Source: an alpha proteobacterium SCGC AAA536-G10 (GTDB lineage: Bacteria; Pseudomonadota; Alphaproteobacteria; Puniceispirillales; Marisalimonadaceae). Taken from it: a stretch of 63,328 bases of DNA. Location: the NCBI GenBank assembly GCA_000384615.1, contig ARQU01000006.1, positions 1 through 63,328 of the forward strand. The letters are read 5' to 3'. Each line of letters opens with the position of its first letter. Positions within the stretch are counted from its first letter, which is position 1. The translations under genes and the position numbers were made by a program. The notes below the pieces were generated by a model that was not told the origin of the DNA, made no database searches, and was given only the letters and a program-made list of their open reading frames with translations. This document shows, one piece after another, positions 9,206-17,941 of the stretch.

Positions 9206-9631
9206 TTATTGAATGATTCTTGGACTAGGTCTTTCACTTAGTTCTATTGTATTTATTATTTGAGATCCGATCTCCATATATTTTTGTGAAATAATGCTGT
9301 GTGGTTCTTTATGTACAATTGGATTTCCATCATCAGATGATGTTCTTAAGCTTATATCAAGAGGAATTTCATTTAAAAAAGGGACACCTAATTTTTCAGC
9401 TTCAGCTTTTGCTCCACCATTTCCAAAAATTTCATGTTTAGTGTCGCAGTTAGTACATTGGAAATAGCTCATATTTTCAATTATACCTAAAATGGGAACA
9501 TTCACTTTTTTAAACATGTTTAGACCTTTTCGAGCATCTATTAATGACAAATCTTGGGGAGTGGAAACAATTATTGCACCTGCCAATTTTACTCTTTGAG
9601 AAAGTGTTAATTGAGCATCACCAGTTCCTGG
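9206..9631 (-). pseudogene. 3' part of Mrp/ApbC P-loop Fe-S carrier, 5' part missing
   Basis: Encodes the C-terminal 141 residues of an Mrp/NBP35 ATPase (iron-sulfur cluster carrier). Seen are PGTGDAQLTLSQRVKLAG, the VSTPQDLSLIDARKG switch region, GIIENMSYFQC and the paired cysteines C-x2-C in YFQCTNCDTKHEIFG, followed by ENP-type GNPIV and the C-terminal tail. The Walker A half and the N-terminal domain are absent. Homology ends abruptly at 9631, where the residue before PGTGD is threonine in place of the invariant proline and the sequence becomes the 3' end of a different gene on the other strand. The break is a junction, not gradual decay, and may be an assembly artefact. Confidence 0.85.
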
Positions 9632-9737
9632 AGTATGGAATATAGAACAGTTTAACCCAGATCCATTTATGGAACTTCTTAATCAACATGGATTACCCAC
9701 TAAAACTATTCAATTAAACGATAGTCTGAATTTTTAG
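9627..9737 (+). pseudogene. C-terminal fragment of carboxynorspermidine synthase
   Basis: In frame from 9627: PGVWNIEQFNPDPFMELLNQ, then HGLPTKTIQLNDSLNF and TAG. The NPDPF(ME)xLxxHGLP ending is the standard C-terminus of carboxynorspermidine synthase, and it sits 8 bp before nspC, its usual operon partner. Nothing upstream of 9627 continues the protein; the sequence is mrp on the opposite strand. The 362 codons at 1-1086 lack exactly this tail. Read as the severed end of that gene. Confidence 0.85.
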
Positions 9738-9745
9738 AGTTTAAG

Positions 9746-10919
9746 ATGTTACAAACAATGGGTGGAAACCCTAAAAATTTTAAAAAACTTAATTTGAAAA
9801 GATTACCAAGTCCATGCTTTGTAATAGACAAAATAGCATTACAAAATAACTTGGAAATTTTATTTGAACTTAAAAAAGAAACAAACTTAAAAATTCTAAT
9901 TGCTTTGAAAGCTTTTTCAACTTTTTCACTTGCAGACTTAATATCAGAATATTTAGATGGTTCATGTTGTTCAGGTTTATATGAAGCAAAGTTGGCAAAT
10001 AAATATTTTAAAGGGGAAATCAGCACATATTCACCTGCATTTAAAAAAGATGAATTTGATGAAATTTCTAAAATATCTGATCATATTATTTTTAATTTCA
10101 TTTAATCAAATGAATACTTTTTATGATATTTCTAAAAAATTTAATAATGAAGTTGGGATAAGAATTAACCCACTCTATTCAGAAGTTGAAATTAATAAGT
10201 ATAGTTCTGCGGGAATTAGTTCTCGTTTAGGTGTGCATTTAAAAGATTTAATTAATTACGATATAGATAAAATTGATGGAATTCATTTTCATTCATTATG
10301 CGAACAAAACTTTAAACCCTTAGAAAATACATGGAATGAATTAAAAAATTCACTTGCACCTTTAATTCCCAATATAAAATGGATAAATTTAGGTGGTGGA
10401 CACCATATCACAAGAAAAGATTATCAGCTTAATGAACTAAAATATTTTTTGAAGCAAGTTTCTAACGAGACAAATTGCCAAATATATATTGAACCTGGAG
10501 AAGCAGTAGTTTTAGATAGTGGTATTTTAGTTGGAGAAATACTCGATTTTTTTAAACCTAGCAATCCACTATCTCCAAATATTGCGATTACAGATATAAG
10601 TGCTACATCACACATTCCAGACGTAATTGAAGCACCATATAGACCTGCCCTTCTTAACGAACCAGATAATGGACATAAAATTATTTTGGGAGGACCTAGT
10701 TGTCTAGCTGTTGATATAATTGGTGAATATAATTTTACTGATATTCCAAAAATAGGCGAAAGGGTAGCCCTGCTAGATCAAGCACATTATACTATGGTAA
10801 AAACTAGTTTTTTTAATGGTGTAAAATTGCCATCTATAGCAATTTGGGACAGTAAAACAGACAATTTAGAAATTGTTAAAAGCTTTTCATTTAAAGACTT
10901 TGAAAATAGATTATCATAA
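9746..10919 (+). CDS. nspC: Carboxynorspermidine decarboxylase, frame broken once
   Basis: PLP-dependent decarboxylation of carboxyspermidine to spermidine. Two frames together give about 385 residues, close to the family length. The first frame (9746 to about 10100) carries SPCFVIDK and the PLP lysine in ILIALKAFSTFS. The second (about 10100 to 10919) carries VGIRINP, SRLGVH, GIHFHSLCEQN, INLGGGHHIT, EPGEAVVL and the C-terminal GPSCLAVD and MVKTSFFNGV. The shift falls in AATTTCATTT near 10098: removing one T restores HIIFNSFNQMNTFY. The rest of both frames is well preserved, so this is a recent one-base insertion or a homopolymer sequencing error. The next gene, speB, follows 13 bp later. 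Confidence 0.88.
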
Positions 10920-10932
10920 AAGCATATCAATT

Positions 10933-11811
10933 ATGGATAATAAAAATAATCACTTTTTAAACTCAGAGCTTTCTATAGAAGAAAAAAATAAAGATAAAGC
11001 TAAATTTCATATAGTGCCAGTCCCGTTAGAAAAAACCGTGTCTTATGGTAAAGGTACCTCTAAGGGGCCTCAAGCCATTATTAAAGCAAGTAATGAATTA
11101 GAACGGTACACTGGTAAAAGCTTACCATGCATCCACGGGATACACACTCATCCTTTTTTAAATTGCAATAAACCATTAAAGGACATTATGAGTGACATTG
11201 AAAATATTACTAAAAAAATAAGCAAGCAAAACAAAATACCCGTCACATTAGGCGGTGAACATGGAATTACTTATGGTGCAGTTAACGGTATTTTCAAGGG
11301 ATTAAATTTACATAACAAAGATGATATTGGAATAATACAAATTGATGCTCATGCTGATTTGAGACAAAATTATGAAAATGAAGTCCATTCACATGCTAGT
11401 GTAATGTATCTTCTTGGTAACGAAAATTATAAAATTGCACAATTTGGAGTGCGTGCCTTAAGTGAAGAAGAAGTTGAAAATAGAAAAATTTTCAAAGTTT
11501 TATTTTTGGATGCGCAAGATATTTATTATAAAAAGAAATTTATATTACCTTTAAATTTTCCAAAAAAAATATATGTATCATTTGATGTAGACGGATTAGA
11601 TCCCTCTGTAATGCCAGCAACAGGCACACCTGTTCCAGGAGGGTTAGGATATTATGAAAGCCTAAATTTAATCAAAGAACTTATTAAAGGCCGAAAAGTT
11701 ATAGGTTTTGACGTTGTCGAATTCTCTCCAATAAAAAATTTTATTGCTTATGATTTCACAGTAGCTTCTTTGGTATATGAAATAATGGAATTAATAAATC
11801 TAAACAGCTAA
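10933..11811 (+). CDS. speB: Agmatinase (arginase/ureohydrolase family)
   Basis: Hydrolyses agmatine to putrescine and urea, the step after SpeA. 292 aa from the ATG at 10933; the frame is open further upstream, but that part overlaps nspC and has no family resemblance. Binuclear manganese ligands are in GGEHGITYG, QIDAHADLR and SFDVDGLDPS, with VEFSPI near the end. Directly downstream of nspC, so the four polyamine genes would form one operon if the 9.63-kb junction were undone. Arginase is the alternative, but the presence of speA favours agmatinase. Confidence 0.9.
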   Translation: MDNKNNHFLNSELSIEEKNKDKAKFHIVPVPLEKTVSYGKGTSKGPQAIIKASNELERYTGKSLPCIHGIHTHPFLNCNKPLKDIMSDIENITKKISKQNKIPVTLGGEHGITYGAVNGIFKGLNLHNKDDIGIIQIDAHADLRQNYENEVHSHASVMYLLGNENYKIAQFGVRALSEEEVENRKIFKVLFLDAQDIYYKKKFILPLNFPKKIYVSFDVDGLDPSVMPATGTPVPGGLGYYESLNLIKELIKGRKVIGFDVVEFSPIKNFIAYDFTVASLVYEIMELINLNS

Positions 11812-11814
11812 AAA

Positions 11815-12750
11815 TCATTGATTTTGTATCCATTTTTCAGCATCTAAAGCCGCCATGCAACCCATACCCGCTGCTGTTACAGCTTGTCTGTAAATTTTGT
11901 CAACACAATCACCTGCTGCGAAAACACCCTCGATGTTTGTTATAGATGTTCCAGGTTTTTGAGCAACAATATAACCTTCTTTATCCATTTCAAGAACTCC
12001 TTTAAATGGTTCAGTAGAAGGACTGTGTCCAATAGCAACAAAGACACCGTCAACTTTAATTATTTTTGTTTTTTCTGAACTTGCACTCTTTATTTCTAAT
12101 GAATTTACTCCATTTTCGTCTCCCAGTATTTCACTTACAACATTGTTCCAAATTACATTTATATTCTCCTTTGCAAAAAGTCTTTCTTGCAAAATTTTTT
12201 CTGCTCTTAACTCTTCTCGTCTATGAATTAATATTACCTTTGAACAAATATTTGATAAATATAAAGCTTCTTCAACAGCTGTATTACCACCCCCAATAAC
12301 AGCAACTTCTTTGTTTCTGTAGAAAAAACCATCACATGTGGCACATGCAGAAACCCCTTTTCCATTAAATTTATTTTCACTTTCAAGACCTAACCATTTA
12401 GCTTGTGCACCCGTTGCTATGATAACTGTATTTGCGTATAATGTGCTTTTAGAGTCTAATGAAATAGTTTTACTATCTTTTTTAAAATCAACATGAACAA
12501 CTACATCATTTATTATTCGCGCTCCAACATTTAAGGCTTGTGACCTCATTTGTTCCATCATCCAAGGTCCTTGAACAACATCAGCATAGCCAGGATAGTT
12601 TTCGACGTCAGTCGTAATTGTTAATTGACCCCCAGGCTGAATTCCATCTATAACTAGAGGTTTTAAATTTGCCCTAGCAGCATAAATAGCTGCGGTAAGC
12701 CCTGCAGTACCAGACCCAATTATAACGACTTTTTCCTTTTGATTTTTCAT
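11815..12750 (-). CDS. trxB: Thioredoxin reductase
   Basis: FAD enzyme that passes NADPH electrons to thioredoxin. 311 aa. FAD-binding GSGTAGLTAAIYAARA at the N-terminus, redox disulfide CATC in SACATCDGFFYR, NADPH-binding GGGNTAVEEALYL, then GVFAAGDCVDK for the flavin. Supplies reducing power to MsrA among others. Overlaps the purU stop by 4 bp (ATGA-type), indicating a purU-trxB operon. Convergent with speB. Confidence 0.97.
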   Translation of the reverse strand: MKNQKEKVVIIGSGTAGLTAAIYAARANLKPLVIDGIQPGGQLTITTDVENYPGYADVVQGPWMMEQMRSQALNVGARIINDVVVHVDFKKDSKTISLDSKSTLYANTVIIATGAQAKWLGLESENKFNGKGVSACATCDGFFYRNKEVAVIGGGNTAVEEALYLSNICSKVILIHRREELRAEKILQERLFAKENINVIWNNVVSEILGDENGVNSLEIKSASSEKTKIIKVDGVFVAIGHSPSTEPFKGVLEMDKEGYIVAQKPGTSITNIEGVFAAGDCVDKIYRQAVTAAGMGCMAALDAEKWIQNQ

Positions 12751-13625
12751 CCTAAAACTCTTTGTCCTTTAAAAACTATTGTTCTTTTACCATTCAAAAA
12801 AACTCTATTTTCCGAATGAGCTTTTAACGCTCTATACAAAACTCTCGCTTCAATGTCTCTTCCCATTAAAACTAAATCATTAGGCATCATCTCATGGTCA
12901 ACTTCTTGGGTGTCCTGTTCAATTATAGGCCCTTCATCCAATTCTTTTGTAACATAATGAGCTGTTGCACCAATAACTTTTACTCCTCTTTCATATGCCT
13001 GATGATAGGGTTTTGCTCCTTTAAAACTAGGCAAAAAACTATGGTGAATGTTTATAATCTTTCCTTCAAATTCATTTGTAAAATCTTCGGAAAGCACTTG
13101 CATATACCTAGCTAGTACTATTAATTGTATGTCATTATTATATAAAATTTCTTTAATCTTAACTTCTTGATCTTCTTTGTTTGTTTTGTTAATAGGCAAA
13201 AAATAAAAAGGTATTTTGGAAAATCTAGCAATATCTTGAGCAATTTTATGATTTGAAATAATTGCTTTAACATTTAAGTTTAGAGAGTTACTTCTTATTC
13301 GAAAAAGAAGATCATTTAAGCAGTGATCAAATTTTGAAACCATTATTATCGTATCCATGGAACTTTCAATTTCACCTAGGAAAAATTCTGCATTTAATTC
13401 CTTTGATAACAAATTTAAATTATACTCTAATTTTGCTAATGTATTTGAATCATGAAGTGTAAAACTTTGCCTAATAAAAAAATTTCCATTTTGTTGGTCT
13501 GTAAATTGTTTAGACTCGACAATATTACATCTAGAATTTGCTAGTAGTGTAGAAATTTTTGAAACAATTCCCACTTGGTCTCTACAGGATAATTTTAAAA
13601 TATGTGTTTCAATTTTATTCATCAT
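12747..13625 (-). CDS. purU: Formyltetrahydrofolate deformylase
   Basis: Hydrolyses 10-formyl-THF to THF and formate, balancing one-carbon pools. 292 aa. An N-terminal ACT domain (LKLSCRDQVGIVSKISTLLA, about residues 8-85) precedes a formyltransferase-fold domain with NIHHSFLPSFKGAKPYHQAY, GVKVIGATAHYVTKELDEGP and IIEQD. The ACT domain separates it from PurN. Two adjacent ATGs (13625 and 13622) are both possible. Translationally coupled to trxB. Confidence 0.95.
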   Translation of the reverse strand: MMNKIETHILKLSCRDQVGIVSKISTLLANSRCNIVESKQFTDQQNGNFFIRQSFTLHDSNTLAKLEYNLNLLSKELNAEFFLGEIESSMDTIIMVSKFDHCLNDLLFRIRSNSLNLNVKAIISNHKIAQDIARFSKIPFYFLPINKTNKEDQEVKIKEILYNNDIQLIVLARYMQVLSEDFTNEFEGKIINIHHSFLPSFKGAKPYHQAYERGVKVIGATAHYVTKELDEGPIIEQDTQEVDHEMMPNDLVLMGRDIEARVLYRALKAHSENRVFLNGKRTIVFKGQRVLG

Positions 13626-13670
13626 GATTATCTAATACATTTTTTATAAATTTGAAACAACATGATATGA

Positions 13671-14501
13671 CTAATCTTTTAGAAATTTTTTTGAAACCTC
13701 ATAAAATTCATCAGGGTTTTCAATATGTAAAAAATGTCCTACATTTTTAATTTTATGAAATATAACGTTTGAAAAAAAATTTTTAAAAATTTGAAAATCA
13801 TTGTCATTAACATAATCACTTTTTTCTCCATAAATACATAATGATTTTGTATCAGTTTTATTATTTTTATCAATTTTAGGAAATGATCGTAAATCATTCA
13901 TTGCTTTTTTTATTGCAGTCAAATTTATTGTCCATTTATATTTTCTATCACCAAGTTTTATGTTCTGTAACAAAAAAGACCTTAAAAATTTTGGTTCGAT
14001 TTCGTTTGAAAGTAACTCATCTGCATGATTTCTATTTCTAACTAAATTTAGATCTAAATTAAACAATGCGTTAATTATATTTTGATTATCATTGGGATAA
14101 TTAATTGGAGCAATATCAGCTATAATTAATTTATTTATGCAGTGCGGTGTTAATAAGGTAATTAACATTGCTAATTTCCCACCCATTGAGTGACCTAACA
14201 AGTTAGTTTTTTTTATTTTAAGATAATTGAATAATTGAATAATATCTTCCATCATTAAAGTGTAGGACATATCTTCCTTAAAGATATTCGCTCCATGATT
14301 TCTTAGATCAACTGTAATAACCGTAATCTTTTCATTCTCACTCATTTTTTTTGCAAAAGATTGCCAGTTTTTTCCTCTACCATAAAGACCATGAAAAATA
14401 AATAATGTGTTACTCTTCTCTAAATTAAATAATTTAGTGTTTTCTTTAAATCTAATTATTCTTCCACTTTTGTATAGTTCAAAATTAATCATGTTAATCA
14501 C
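13671..14501 (-). CDS. Alpha/beta-fold hydrolase (YbfF-like esterase)
   Basis: 276 aa single-domain alpha/beta hydrolase. Oxyanion-loop region FIFHGLYGRGKNWQSFAKKM, a VDLRNHG motif, nucleophile elbow GHSMGGKLAM (serine about residue 100), and the C-terminal catalytic histidine in NVGHFLHIENPDEF. This pattern matches small cytosolic esterases of the YbfF group, usually of unknown physiological substrate. In same-strand order it lies 45 bp before purU. A signal peptide is not seen. Confidence 0.85.
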   Translation of the reverse strand: MINMINFELYKSGRIIRFKENTKLFNLEKSNTLFIFHGLYGRGKNWQSFAKKMSENEKITVITVDLRNHGANIFKEDMSYTLMMEDIIQLFNYLKIKKTNLLGHSMGGKLAMLITLLTPHCINKLIIADIAPINYPNDNQNIINALFNLDLNLVRNRNHADELLSNEIEPKFLRSFLLQNIKLGDRKYKWTINLTAIKKAMNDLRSFPKIDKNNKTDTKSLCIYGEKSDYVNDNDFQIFKNFFSNVIFHKIKNVGHFLHIENPDEFYEVSKKFLKD

Positions 14502-14590
14502 TTTGTAAATTTTGGAATAAGAATTTAAAATTATGAAAATTCTGCCGTAAAGTACATTATAATTTTAATAATAACTGGATAGGTTTAAAA

Positions 14591-14863
14591 ATGGGTCAAG
14601 TGGTTAAATTAAACTTTTCAAATATAAATAATAATGGAAATAAGATTTATGAACATAAAGTTTATGAAGAAAAATTAATTAGAATTAGGGACGATATAGA
14701 GGATTATCTTTGTAATGTGTCTATTAATGAAAATGATGAACTTGCCGTTGCCCTAGCTGCTGGAAGATATGCTAGTATGAAGCTTACACAATTAAATGGC
14801 GAATTTGATACAAAAAAATTTTTTTTTGACTGTATTAAAACAACATTAAATAATAAAAGTTAA
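14591..14863 (+). CDS. Conserved-looking small protein, function unknown
   Basis: 90 aa, soluble, no signal peptide or membrane segment. Starts MGQVVKLNFSNINNNG and contains a mixed helical region (EEKLIRIRDDIEDYL, ELAVALAAGRYASMKLTQLNG). A GGATAGG ribosome site lies 8 bases upstream. Divergent from the hydrolase and convergent with the bactofilins. The AAGRYASMKL stretch looks conserved, but I do not recognise a family. Confidence 0.7.
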   Translation: MGQVVKLNFSNINNNGNKIYEHKVYEEKLIRIRDDIEDYLCNVSINENDELAVALAAGRYASMKLTQLNGEFDTKKFFFDCIKTTLNNKS

Positions 14864-14878
14864 GACTTATTAAATTAT

Positions 14879-15193
14879 TTATGAAATCCTAGTTATGCTT
14901 CCTGATACTTCTGCACCAAGATCAATTGAAAGTGCATTAGTTTTCAAATTACCTTCAACTTTAGCGCTGCTAGCTACATTCAATGTGTTAGCAGCAACTT
15001 CACCTTTAACTAAACCACCCAAAGTAACTTTGTCAGCAACTAGATTACCGTCAAATATGCTATTAGCCTCAAGTAGAACATCTTTCGCCCTTAACTCTCC
15101 TTTAAATCTTCCAGCTACAACTACAGATGAACCAGCTGAGTCAAGGTCACCTTCCATTACTAATTCTTCCGATATATATGTAATTTCACTCAT
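14879..15193 (-). CDS. Bactofilin (third of three)
   Basis: Beta-helical cytoskeletal polymer subunit. 104 aa, made almost entirely of the bactofilin repeat core: VMEGDLDSAGSSVVVAGRFKGELRAKDVLLE, then successive turns spaced about 16-18 residues (DGNLVADKVTLGGLVKGEV, AANTLNVASSAKVEGNLKT). No long tails. Last in a three-gene bactofilin set on the minus strand. Confidence 0.88.
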   Translation of the reverse strand: MSEITYISEELVMEGDLDSAGSSVVVAGRFKGELRAKDVLLEANSIFDGNLVADKVTLGGLVKGEVAANTLNVASSAKVEGNLKTNALSIDLGAEVSGSITRIS

Positions 15194-15224
15194 AATAAAC
15201 CCTTATAACAAATCTTGATTAATT

Positions 15225-15611
15225 TTAATTTGATTGCTCATCCTGAGCAACTTCCTGGTTTTCTTGTGTTTCATTTTCATTATCTACGTCAGTTTTGTTC
15301 CAATTATGGACAACTCTACAATTTAAAGCCGCTCCTCTATCCATTTGTAAAGATTTATAATGAACTTCACCACTTATACGAGATGTTTCTGTTAGCCAAA
15401 CACTATCAGCTTGCATTTTACCCTCATATTCTCCAGCTATTACAACTAGTTCAGAATCTACTGCACCAAGAAACTTTCCAGAGGAACCAATTGTTACTTT
15501 TTCAGTTGTCAAATCTGCTTCAACGTATCCATTAATCTCTATTGATTTTGCATTTGAAATTTTTCCACTAAAACGGGCTCCTGATCCTAAAACTGCTTGT
15601 TTGTTAGCCAT
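15225..15611 (-). CDS. Bactofilin (second of three)
   Basis: 128 aa. Central bactofilin domain (ARFSGKISNAKSIEINGYVEADLTTEKVTIG onwards, through GEVHYKSLQMDRGA) with an acidic, glutamine-rich tail of about 25 residues. Shares the right-handed beta-helix repeat rhythm with its neighbours but not the same tails, so the copies probably have distinct roles or co-assemble. Spaced 31 bp from the downstream copy and 12 bp from the upstream one, consistent with one transcript. Confidence 0.88.
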   Translation of the reverse strand: MANKQAVLGSGARFSGKISNAKSIEINGYVEADLTTEKVTIGSSGKFLGAVDSELVVIAGEYEGKMQADSVWLTETSRISGEVHYKSLQMDRGAALNCRVVHNWNKTDVDNENETQENQEVAQDEQSN

Positions 15612-15623
15612 AAATAATCTCCC

Positions 15624-15968
15624 TTAGTTTTTACTTTTTCTTTTACCAATTTGAGCTTCTACAACAGCTCCTTCTTCAATAGAAATATTTTCATAAAAAA
15701 CTTCACCAGAAATTTTTCCAGTTGATTTTATTGAAATAACATCGCCTGAGACCTGTCCATCGCATTTTCCTGAAACGGTAACTACATCAGCATCTATATT
15801 ACCTTTTAAAGTACCAGTATCTTCAACTGATAAACTATGACACTTTATGTCACCTATAACTGATCCTAGTAATACTAATTCGCCATCTGCAGAAATTTTT
15901 CCTTTTATTTTCATATCTCTTGAAATAATAGATTTTTCAGTTCCCGTTTCGTTTGTTTTTCCTAACAT
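15624..15968 (-). CDS. Bactofilin (first of three)
   Basis: About 114 aa from the ATG at 15968, which has AAAGGA 8 bases upstream; the frame is open back to 16013, but the extra 15 residues (basic, KKRIFKSNSKR) are not family-like. The core reads ISRDMKIKGKISADGELVLLGSVIGDI then repeated turns to GEVFYENISIEEGAVVEAQIG, ending in a basic RKSKN tail. It is the promoter-proximal member and faces the M23 endopeptidase operon across a shared intergenic region (16014-16143). Confidence 0.87.
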   Translation of the reverse strand: MLGKTNETGTEKSIISRDMKIKGKISADGELVLLGSVIGDIKCHSLSVEDTGTLKGNIDADVVTVSGKCDGQVSGDVISIKSTGKISGEVFYENISIEEGAVVEAQIGKRKSKN

Positions 15969-16143
15969 TATGGAAATCCTTTTACTATTTGATTTAAAAA
16001 TTCGTTTCTTCATTAATTATTTTAGTTTATTCTACTACAAATAATCTTAAAATAAAAATTTATTTAAAAAGCACTTATTTGGTATGAATGATGCAAATAA
16101 CTTGCCATAATAGTAAATAAAAAAAAAAATAGAGTTAAATATA

Positions 16144-16518
16144 ATGGCAGAAGAAATTATTGACTTAAGAGATCGTATAGAACAGATGCGTATACAGATT
16201 GAAAATGAGGCTGTAGAACAAACTGCTCAAGATAAACCAATGGAAATTCATCAACAAACTAATAACTCAAATATTTCTTTGTCAATGCAAAGTAATAAAA
16301 ATTATGCGAATCAAAATAATAACAATAAATTTGATCCTAAAGATTCTTTTAATAGTGATAAAGAAATTAATAATTCACGTCTTAGAAAAGAACCATTTCC
16401 AGCTGTCAGCTTATCAGTAAAAAATCCTGTTTCTAGTAAAGTTTTGATATTCATGGTGACATTACAGATTTTATCCAATATAGGGATTCTGTATTTTTTA
16501 TATTTAGGGATGGAGTAG
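16144..16518 (+). CDS. Small membrane-anchored protein, function unknown
   Basis: 124 aa. N-terminal helix (EEIIDLRDRIEQMRIQIENE), a low-complexity Asn/Gln/Ser-rich middle (about residues 40-80), and one C-terminal membrane segment (VLIFMVTLQILSNIGILYFLY), giving a cytoplasmic head with a tail anchor. Six bp before the M23 gene, so likely co-expressed and perhaps a membrane partner between bactofilin and the wall enzyme. Not recognised. Confidence 0.7.
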   Translation: MAEEIIDLRDRIEQMRIQIENEAVEQTAQDKPMEIHQQTNNSNISLSMQSNKNYANQNNNNKFDPKDSFNSDKEINNSRLRKEPFPAVSLSVKNPVSSKVLIFMVTLQILSNIGILYFLYLGME

Positions 16519-16524
16519 TTAGAG

Positions 16525-17880
16525 GTGAATACCACTTTTAACAAATTTGGGAAAAAACTTCCTCCAGTTAAAACAGGTCAACGTTTTGGAGAAGGAGTTA
16601 AAAAAGATAAAAAAGTAGGACTGTTTTCCGAAAGACGGTTTTTAATTTTCACAAAAAAAGGTCCTATAGAAATTGCATTTAAACCAGTTCACTATGCTAG
16701 CGTATTAGTTACTACTATTATCGGCTTAACTAGCATAATTTATTGGTCTGCAAAAGGTATATACTCCGCAATAGATGTAGCAAAAAAAAACGATATAATT
16801 ACCGAAGCTTCGGCCAATATAGACAATAAAATAGAAAATGATTCGGATACTAATGTAGATATTAATATTGAAGACCAATCAAACATAACCCTACCTGTTC
16901 TGAAAAAAACTATTGAAGAAGTTGACCAATTTCAAGTTTATATACCAATTAAAAATAAAAACAAAAATGAAAAAAATTTTACTGAAGAAAATAAATCAAC
17001 TTCAGATTTACAAGATGAAGCAATTTTCAAGACAATAAATGTTACTAATAATTATAATCAAAATATAGATTTATTTAATAAAACTTACAGAAATCAAGAT
17101 CTTCCAAATGAAGCTGTAAATCAATTGATCAATGAGAGTAATATTTTAATATCTGAAAGTTTTAAATCTTACTCAAATGAAAAAAATCAATACCCTCAAC
17201 CTCCCAAACTAAATGATAAGGTGAAAAATTTACGTTTTATTGCTTCTCTTGATAATGAGCTTATACAAATGGAAAATGTGTTTAAAGTTATAAACGTAAA
17301 ATTAAAAAATAATGATTTGGATACAATAGAGACTATACTTAAAAATGATAAAACTATCGACCGAAATAATGACTATTATTTTAGAAGCTTAAAAGCTCGC
17401 CTAAACTTGCTTGCAATTTATAAAGATGCACTTCAAAATTTGCCCTTAAAACCTCCAATGGAACATTACTACGTTTCTAGTCCATATGGCCCAAGAAAAC
17501 ATCCAGTAACTGGTAAATATAGAATGCATCATGGCATAGATTTAGCTGGCACTTGGCAAGAAAATGTTTCAGTTTCTGCAGATGGTACAGTTGTTTTTGC
17601 TGGCTATCATGGATCTTTTGGTAAAGTTATTCGTATCAGACATAACTATGGCATCATGACAACGTACGGTCATTTAGCCAAAATAAACGTAAGAAGTGGA
17701 GACATAGTAAATGAAGGCCAAGTTATAGGCAAAATGGGAAGAACTGGTAAAGTTAAAGGTGCTCATCTTCATTACGAGATTTCTGTAAATGGAAAATCTC
17801 AAAATCCTGCAACTTATATTAAAATAGGTAGAAATCTTCTGAGTAGAACGAGTTTAAAAGGATATGCTATTAAAAAGTAA
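16525..17880 (+). CDS. M23/LytM-family peptidoglycan endopeptidase, membrane-anchored
   Basis: 451 aa. A basic N-terminus is followed by a membrane segment (about residues 53-73, HYASVLVTTIIGLTSIIYWS), a long Asn/Lys-rich linker, a short coiled coil, and a C-terminal LytM domain (about 330-440). Zinc ligands are in MHHGIDLAG (HxxxD) and GAHLHYEIS (HxH), with YGHLAK between. Catalytic residues are all present, so it should cleave cross-links and is not an inactive activator. Start is GTG at 16525. Divergent from three bactofilins: bactofilin plus M23 peptidase is a known cell-shape pairing. Confidence 0.9.
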   Translation: MNTTFNKFGKKLPPVKTGQRFGEGVKKDKKVGLFSERRFLIFTKKGPIEIAFKPVHYASVLVTTIIGLTSIIYWSAKGIYSAIDVAKKNDIITEASANIDNKIENDSDTNVDINIEDQSNITLPVLKKTIEEVDQFQVYIPIKNKNKNEKNFTEENKSTSDLQDEAIFKTINVTNNYNQNIDLFNKTYRNQDLPNEAVNQLINESNILISESFKSYSNEKNQYPQPPKLNDKVKNLRFIASLDNELIQMENVFKVINVKLKNNDLDTIETILKNDKTIDRNNDYYFRSLKARLNLLAIYKDALQNLPLKPPMEHYYVSSPYGPRKHPVTGKYRMHHGIDLAGTWQENVSVSADGTVVFAGYHGSFGKVIRIRHNYGIMTTYGHLAKINVRSGDIVNEGQVIGKMGRTGKVKGAHLHYEISVNGKSQNPATYIKIGRNLLSRTSLKGYAIKK

Positions 17881-17941
17881 ATAATCTCAATAATTTGGCA
17901 TAACTCATGCATTTAAGTAAAATAAATTTGGAGATTAGAAG

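Noticed and set aside
10085-10110. Programmed frameshift in nspC
   Set aside because: No slippery heptamer with a downstream structure was evident, and other nspC genes are not known to need one; a single-base indel or sequence error is simpler.
15215-15535. 106-codon plus-strand frame over the bactofilins
   Set aside because: Antisense shadow of the bactofilin gene; no start site support.
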